Source: Rhodopseudomonas palustris (GTDB taxonomy: Bacteria; Pseudomonadota; Alphaproteobacteria; Rhizobiales; Xanthobacteraceae). Taken from it: a stretch of 64,000 bases of DNA. The translations under genes and the position numbers were made by a program. A model generated the notes under the pieces. The model was not told the origin of the DNA. It made no database searches and worked only from the letters and a program-made list of their open reading frames with translations. Location: positions 90,622-154,621 of the forward strand of contig NZ_QYYD01000014.1 in assembly GCF_003591005.1 (NCBI RefSeq), given 5' to 3'. Every line of letters begins with the position of its first letter. Position 1 is the first letter of the stretch. This document shows, in pieces, positions 59,823 to 64,000 of this stretch.

Positions 59823-59880
59823 GACATAACAGGATGAAGGTAGGTGGTGCAGCACCCCAACCGAGAGCGTCCAGTCTGAT

Positions 59881-60666
59881 ATGCCGAAGATGAAACGTCC
59901 TGAGATCGACGGCGACGCACCGGAGATCATCGAAAGCCTGGCGCGCGGCCTGCGGGTGATTGAAGCTTTCGGCGCCGAACGCCGGCCGATGACGCTGAGC
60001 GATCTGGCCAAGGCCTGCGGCCTGCCCCGCGCAACGGTGCGCCGGGTGCTAACGACGCTGCGCAGCGTCGGCTACGCGACGAGCGACGACCGGCTGTTTG
60101 CCCTCACCCCACGCGTGCTCGGTCTCGCTTCAGCCTATTTGGCCTCGAACCAGATCAGCGCGGTGCTGCAGCCGCTGATGGACGACGTGTCGGCTACCGC
60201 CAAGGAAGTCTGCTCGCTGGCGATTCTCGACGGCGACGACGCGGTGTTCGTGGCGCGCGCCAGCCCGGCGCGGGTATTCTCGGCGGGGATCGACCTCGGC
60301 TACCGGCTGCCGCTGTTCTGCACCTCGGTCGGCCGGGTGCTGCTCGGCCGGCTCGACAACACCGCGCTGGCGGCGACGATCGAGGCAATGACGCTGGCGC
60401 CGCAGACGCCCGAAACCATCACCGACAAACCGACCGTGGTGGCGACCATCATCGCCGATCGCACCCGCGGCTATTCGCTGGTCGACCGCGAGGCCGAGCC
60501 CGGCTTCCGCTCGATCGCCGTGCCGATCCGCCGCTACGACGGGACGATTGTGGCCGCCGCCAATATCGGCGCGCATGTTGACCGCATTACCACCGGCGAC
60601 ATGATCGACCGCTTCCTGCCGCCGCTGCGACGGATGGCCGAACAGGCGCAGCCGCTGATCGTATGA
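59881..60666 (+). CDS. IclR-family transcriptional regulator
   Basis: A 261-residue regulator. The N-terminal winged helix-turn-helix (about residues 18-75) shows MTLSDLAKACGLPRATVRRVLTTLRSVGYA. The C-terminal effector domain includes VGRVLLGRLD and GYSLVDREAEPGFRSIAVPIRRYDG, as in PcaR/PcaU/PobR-type members that sense aromatic acids. Divergent from the oxygenase operon and most likely its local regulator. Effector unknown. Confidence 0.92.
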   Translation: MPKMKRPEIDGDAPEIIESLARGLRVIEAFGAERRPMTLSDLAKACGLPRATVRRVLTTLRSVGYATSDDRLFALTPRVLGLASAYLASNQISAVLQPLMDDVSATAKEVCSLAILDGDDAVFVARASPARVFSAGIDLGYRLPLFCTSVGRVLLGRLDNTALAATIEAMTLAPQTPETITDKPTVVATIIADRTRGYSLVDREAEPGFRSIAVPIRRYDGTIVAAANIGAHVDRITTGDMIDRFLPPLRRMAEQAQPLIV

Positions 60667-60708
60667 TTGAACGGAAGATGTCGGACTGCCGCGCCGGCTA
60701 GGCTCGGC

Positions 60709-60784
60709 TGGCAGGAGTGGCAGGGCTCGAACCTGCGACCCCCGGTTTTGGAGACCGGTGCTCTACCAATTGAGCTACACTCCT
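60709..60784 (-). tRNA. tRNA-Trp (anticodon CCA)
   Basis: A 76-base cloverleaf with encoded CCA (60711-60709). The acceptor stem is AGGAGTG / CACTCCT, D arm GCTC-AATTGGTA-GAGC, anticodon arm CCGGT-CTCCAAA-ACCGG with anticodon CCA, T arm GCAGG-TTCGAGC-CCTGC, and discriminator G. It lies after tuf copy 2 and would normally be next to secE; here the iclR/oxygenase/liv block intervenes. Confidence 0.97.
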
Positions 60785-60866
60785 ACGTCGACGTCGCCGC
60801 CGAACGGGCCGGTTGAAGCATAGGCGCCCCCCTGCTGGCAAGTGGGATACGCAGTTCGGCTTTGGT

Positions 60867-61184
60867 CTAATCGGTGGGTTCCACAGGTGCGGCTTGCGGA
60901 GCGGCTCCCGCTGGCCGGTTCGATCGGGGCGCCAGCGCACACTCGCGGTTCTCCCCGGTCCCGGGTGCGTTCTCGAACACGCAGCGGCTCGGCGGATTGC
61001 CGCAGACCTTGTCCAGCTCCTTGAAGCCGACGCAGTGGCCGTCCGGCGCCCGATAGCCGGGGCCGCCCTTGCAGCCGCAGCCCTTGCACGGTGGGCGGTC
61101 CGGACAGGCCGCCTGCCCCACAGCCGGCAGCGCCAAGAAAAAGGCCGCGAGCACGATGACGCGTGCTCGCGGCCCGTTCGACAC
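60867..61184 (-). CDS. Small Cys-rich secreted protein of unknown function
   Basis: A 105-residue protein. The GTG at 61184 begins M-S-N-G-P-R-A-R, then a hydrophobic core [14 protein letters not shown] and a G-Q-A cleavage site. The mature 80 residues contain eight cysteines (27, 33, 36, 38, 51, 61, 68, 82), suggesting disulfides or metal binding, and a Pro/Ala-rich tail. The frame is open back into tuf, so the start is judged from the signal peptide. No family recognised. The signal-peptide codons coincide with the tuf terminator hairpin. It lies between tuf copy 2 and tRNA-Trp on the same strand. Confidence 0.6.
   Translation of the reverse strand: MSNGPRARVIVLAAFFLALPAVGQAACPDRPPCKGCGCKGGPGYRAPDGHCVGFKELDKVCGNPPSRCVFENAPGTGENRECALAPRSNRPAGAAPQAAPVEPTD
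61135..61174 (-). terminator. Rho-independent terminator after tuf copy 2
   Basis: On the minus strand GGCCGCGAGCACG pairs perfectly with CGTGCTCGCGGCC over a six-base loop, followed by TTTTTCTT. The 13-bp stem begins about 25 bases past the tuf stop. It overlaps the first codons of the small Cys-rich protein. Confidence 0.85.
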
Positions 61185-61198
61185 GTGAGTGTCGAGCC

Positions 61199-62389
<1,191 letters not shown>

Positions 62390-62439
62390 TTGATGTCCAT
62401 CCTTGTCGGCGCAGCACATAGGGCAGCGAAGCCCGCGGC

Positions 62440-62468
62440 TGGTTACTGCGGAAAAGCACCCTGTTCAA
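62440..62468 (-). promoter_or_regulatory. Possible promoter for tuf copy 2
   Basis: On the minus strand TTGAAC (62468-62463) and TAACCA (62445-62440) are separated by 17 bases, about 50 bases upstream of the start codon. A fair but not strong match. Confidence 0.35.
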
Positions 62469-62577
62469 GCTGGAAGTTATGGGCCAATCTCGCTGCACCG
62501 GACCGAGAAGGCCGCCTGGACGTTCAAATCCGGACGCTCATGTAAGGCCTCGCCCACAAAGATCAACGGGAGACGCC

Positions 62578-63801
62578 ATGACCGCCTCAGCCGCAGCCAC
62601 AACCGCCAAAGCCCCGCAGACGCCGCAGCTGGATCAGGCCCGCCCTGAAACCATCGGGCTGTCGCCCGTCCGGCTGCAGGCGATGTCGGACGCCTTCAAG
62701 CGCGAAATCGACAAGGGCAACATTCCGGGCGTCACCGTGCTGGTGTCACGCCGCGGTCATATCGGCTGGTTCGAGGCGCTCGGCCGCCAGGCGCCGGGCT
62801 CCGACGCGGCGATGCGCACCGACAGCCTGTTCCGCATTTTCTCGATGACCAAGCCGATCGTGTCGGTTGGCATCATGCAGCTGGTCGAGGACGGCTATCT
62901 CCAGCTCGACGATCCGCTGCAGAAGTTCATCCCGGAGTTCGAGAACACCAATGTCGGCGTCGTCGAGCACGGCAAGCTCGACCTCGTCCCGCTCAACCGG
63001 CCGATCACCATCCAGGACCTGCTGCGCCATACCTCGGGCATCACCTACGACCACGTCGGCGACGGCCCGATCCACCGGATGTATCGCGAAAGCCGCGTGC
63101 GCAGCCGCAAGATCACCACCGAGGAGCACGCGCGGCTGATCGCCGAGATGCCGCTGGTGTGCCAGCCCGGCGCGGGGTGGAACTACAGCCGCTCCACCGA
63201 CATCCTCGGCCGCGTCATCGAAGTGATCTCCGGAAAGAGCCTCGGCGCCTTCCTCACCGAGCGCATCCTGGCGCCGCTGCAGATGACCGAGACCGCGTTC
63301 CACACCGGCGCCGAGAACAAGCACCGGCTGGCCGAACCCTTTCCGACTGATCCGTGGACCGGCGATCCGGTGGCGCTGTTCAACATGCTGGAGAAGCCGG
63401 TGATGGAATCCGGCGGCGGCGGCCTGGTCTCGACCACGATGGACTATGCGCGGTTCTGCCAGATGCTGCTCAGCGGCGGATCGCTGCACGGCACCCGCAT
63501 CATCGGCCGCAAGACGCTGCAGCTGATGGCCAGCAATCACCTCGAGCCGCACATCCCGCCGGACAACTACATCCTGCCGCCCGGCCACGGCTTCGGCCTC
63601 GGCTTCGCCGTGCGCACCGAACCCGGCATCGCACCGTTCCCCGGCTCGGTCGGCCAATTCTACTGGAGCGGCATCGCCGGCACGTTCTTCTGGATCGACC
63701 CGGCGGAGGATTTGTTCGCGGTGTTCATGTCGCAGGGCCCGGGGCAGCGCGAATACTTCCGCACGCTGGTACGCAATCTGGTCTACGCCGCGGTGGAGTA
63801 A
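62578..63801 (+). CDS. Serine hydrolase of the beta-lactamase class C / esterase family
   Basis: A 407-residue penicillin-binding-protein-like hydrolase. The nucleophile motif SxxK is S-M-T-K in FRIFSMTKPIVSVG, and the second motif Y-S-R is in WNYSRSTDILGRV. The C-terminal HGFGLGFAVR region matches the third motif position. No signal peptide is seen, which favours a cytoplasmic esterase, amidase or transesterase over a true beta-lactamase. The ATG at 62578 has GGGAGA upstream; the open frame before it is not conserved. Divergent from tuf copy 2. Confidence 0.88.
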   Translation: MTASAAATTAKAPQTPQLDQARPETIGLSPVRLQAMSDAFKREIDKGNIPGVTVLVSRRGHIGWFEALGRQAPGSDAAMRTDSLFRIFSMTKPIVSVGIMQLVEDGYLQLDDPLQKFIPEFENTNVGVVEHGKLDLVPLNRPITIQDLLRHTSGITYDHVGDGPIHRMYRESRVRSRKITTEEHARLIAEMPLVCQPGAGWNYSRSTDILGRVIEVISGKSLGAFLTERILAPLQMTETAFHTGAENKHRLAEPFPTDPWTGDPVALFNMLEKPVMESGGGGLVSTTMDYARFCQMLLSGGSLHGTRIIGRKTLQLMASNHLEPHIPPDNYILPPGHGFGLGFAVRTEPGIAPFPGSVGQFYWSGIAGTFFWIDPAEDLFAVFMSQGPGQREYFRTLVRNLVYAAVE

Positions 63802-63816
63802 CCGCCCTCACCCCGA

Positions 63817-63931
63817 GTCATTCCGGGGCGCTCGCGCAGCGAGCGAACCCGGAATCTCGCAGCGTTCTGCGACGTTCCCCACAACTTCGGGATTCCGGGT
63901 CTGCGCGCCTGCGGCGCGCATCCCGGAATGA
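63817..63931. repeat. Family D paired palindromic repeat
   Basis: The left unit GTCATTCCGGGGCGCTCGCG-CAGCGAGCGAACCCGGAATC and right unit GATTCCGGGTCTGCGCGCC-TGCGGCGCGCATCCCGGAATGA are inverted relatives, with ACGTTCCCCACAACTTCGG between. Related to the single unit at 4719-4759. It follows the serine hydrolase. The remaining bases to the window end show no gene. Confidence 0.75.
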
Positions 63932-64000
63932 TGGGGTGGACGGCCCCCGAACGGCATCGATGTGCCAGACTGAGGTTGTCGTAACTTCAGACGAGGGAGC

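Larger units (their letters stand above)
59547..59880. promoter_or_regulatory. Divergent control region between oxygenase operon and iclR
   Basis: 334 bases with no gene. It contains two perfect GTTCG-N5-CGAAC dyads (59670-59684 and 59808-59822), a half-site GTTCG at 59689, and CGAAC-TTGT-GTTCG at 59799-59812. A consensus TTGACA (59779-59784) on the plus strand may be the iclR -35, with the -10 region overlapping the operators. This would allow autorepression. Confidence 0.65.

Noticed and set aside
60709..60784. Integrative element attached at tRNA-Trp
   Set aside because: No integrase gene and no obvious second copy of the tRNA 3' end was found in the accessory block, so an integrative element is not called.
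62390..62419. N-terminal extension of tuf copy 2
   Set aside because: Absent from copy 1 and from the family; DNA identity between the copies stops exactly at the ATG 62389.

Overview
The window is GC-rich alphaproteobacterial chromosome. Gene order, protein lengths and the families of interspersed palindromic repeats fit the Bradyrhizobium/Rhodopseudomonas group, and Rhodopseudomonas palustris or a close relative is the best guess. This assignment is by recognition; no database search was run. Almost everything is on the minus strand, so transcription runs from high to low coordinates.

The backbone is the translation/transcription supercluster. Read in the direction of transcription it is: tuf copy 2 (62389-61199), a small Cys-rich secreted protein, tRNA-Trp (60784-60709), then secE-nusG-rplK-rplA (51374-49305), rplJ-rplL-rpoB-rpoC (43904-33928), rpsL-rpsG-fusA-tuf copy 1 (25147-20957), the S10/spc block rpsJ to secY-adk (20872-8594), the alpha block rpsM-rpsK-rpoA-rplQ (8408-5829), and finally an SDR gene, an MDR gene, a DegP-like protease, rarA and the start of an exported protein. 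Plausible promoters are visible before secE, rpsL, rpsM and tuf2. Terminators are visible after tuf2, rplA, rpoC and rplQ.

Three accessory blocks interrupt this backbone. (1) Between tRNA-Trp and secE lies a divergent iclR regulator facing a seven-gene run: Rieske oxygenase, glutamine-synthetase-like ligase, periplasmic binding protein and livHMGF. The iclR/oxygenase gap carries two perfect GTTCG-N5-CGAAC dyads, the likely operators. It reads as an import, glutamylation and oxygenation route for an unknown nitrogenous or aromatic compound. (2) Between rplA and rplJ lie a D-2-hydroxyacid dehydrogenase and an isoquinoline-oxidoreductase-type molybdenum hydroxylase (small and large subunits) with its own diheme cytochrome c. 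(3) Between rpoC and rpsL lie a LuxR-type regulator, a FeeM-like acyltransferase with a perfect 11-bp dyad upstream, an amine-oxidase/methyltransferase fusion, an ABC exporter with acidic tails, and an exported beta-rich protein. Block 3 may be a small-molecule signalling or biosynthesis locus and is the best candidate for something undescribed.

Other oddities are an adenylate kinase with a roughly 165-residue histone-H1-like Lys/Ala tail built on 15-bp tandem repeats, a 16-bp perfect hairpin that includes the rplL stop codon, a tuf2 terminator hairpin that also encodes the start of the next gene's signal peptide, and palindromic repeats lodged inside otherwise tight ribosomal and RNA polymerase operons. 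No transposase, phage gene, CRISPR array or replication origin was recognised.
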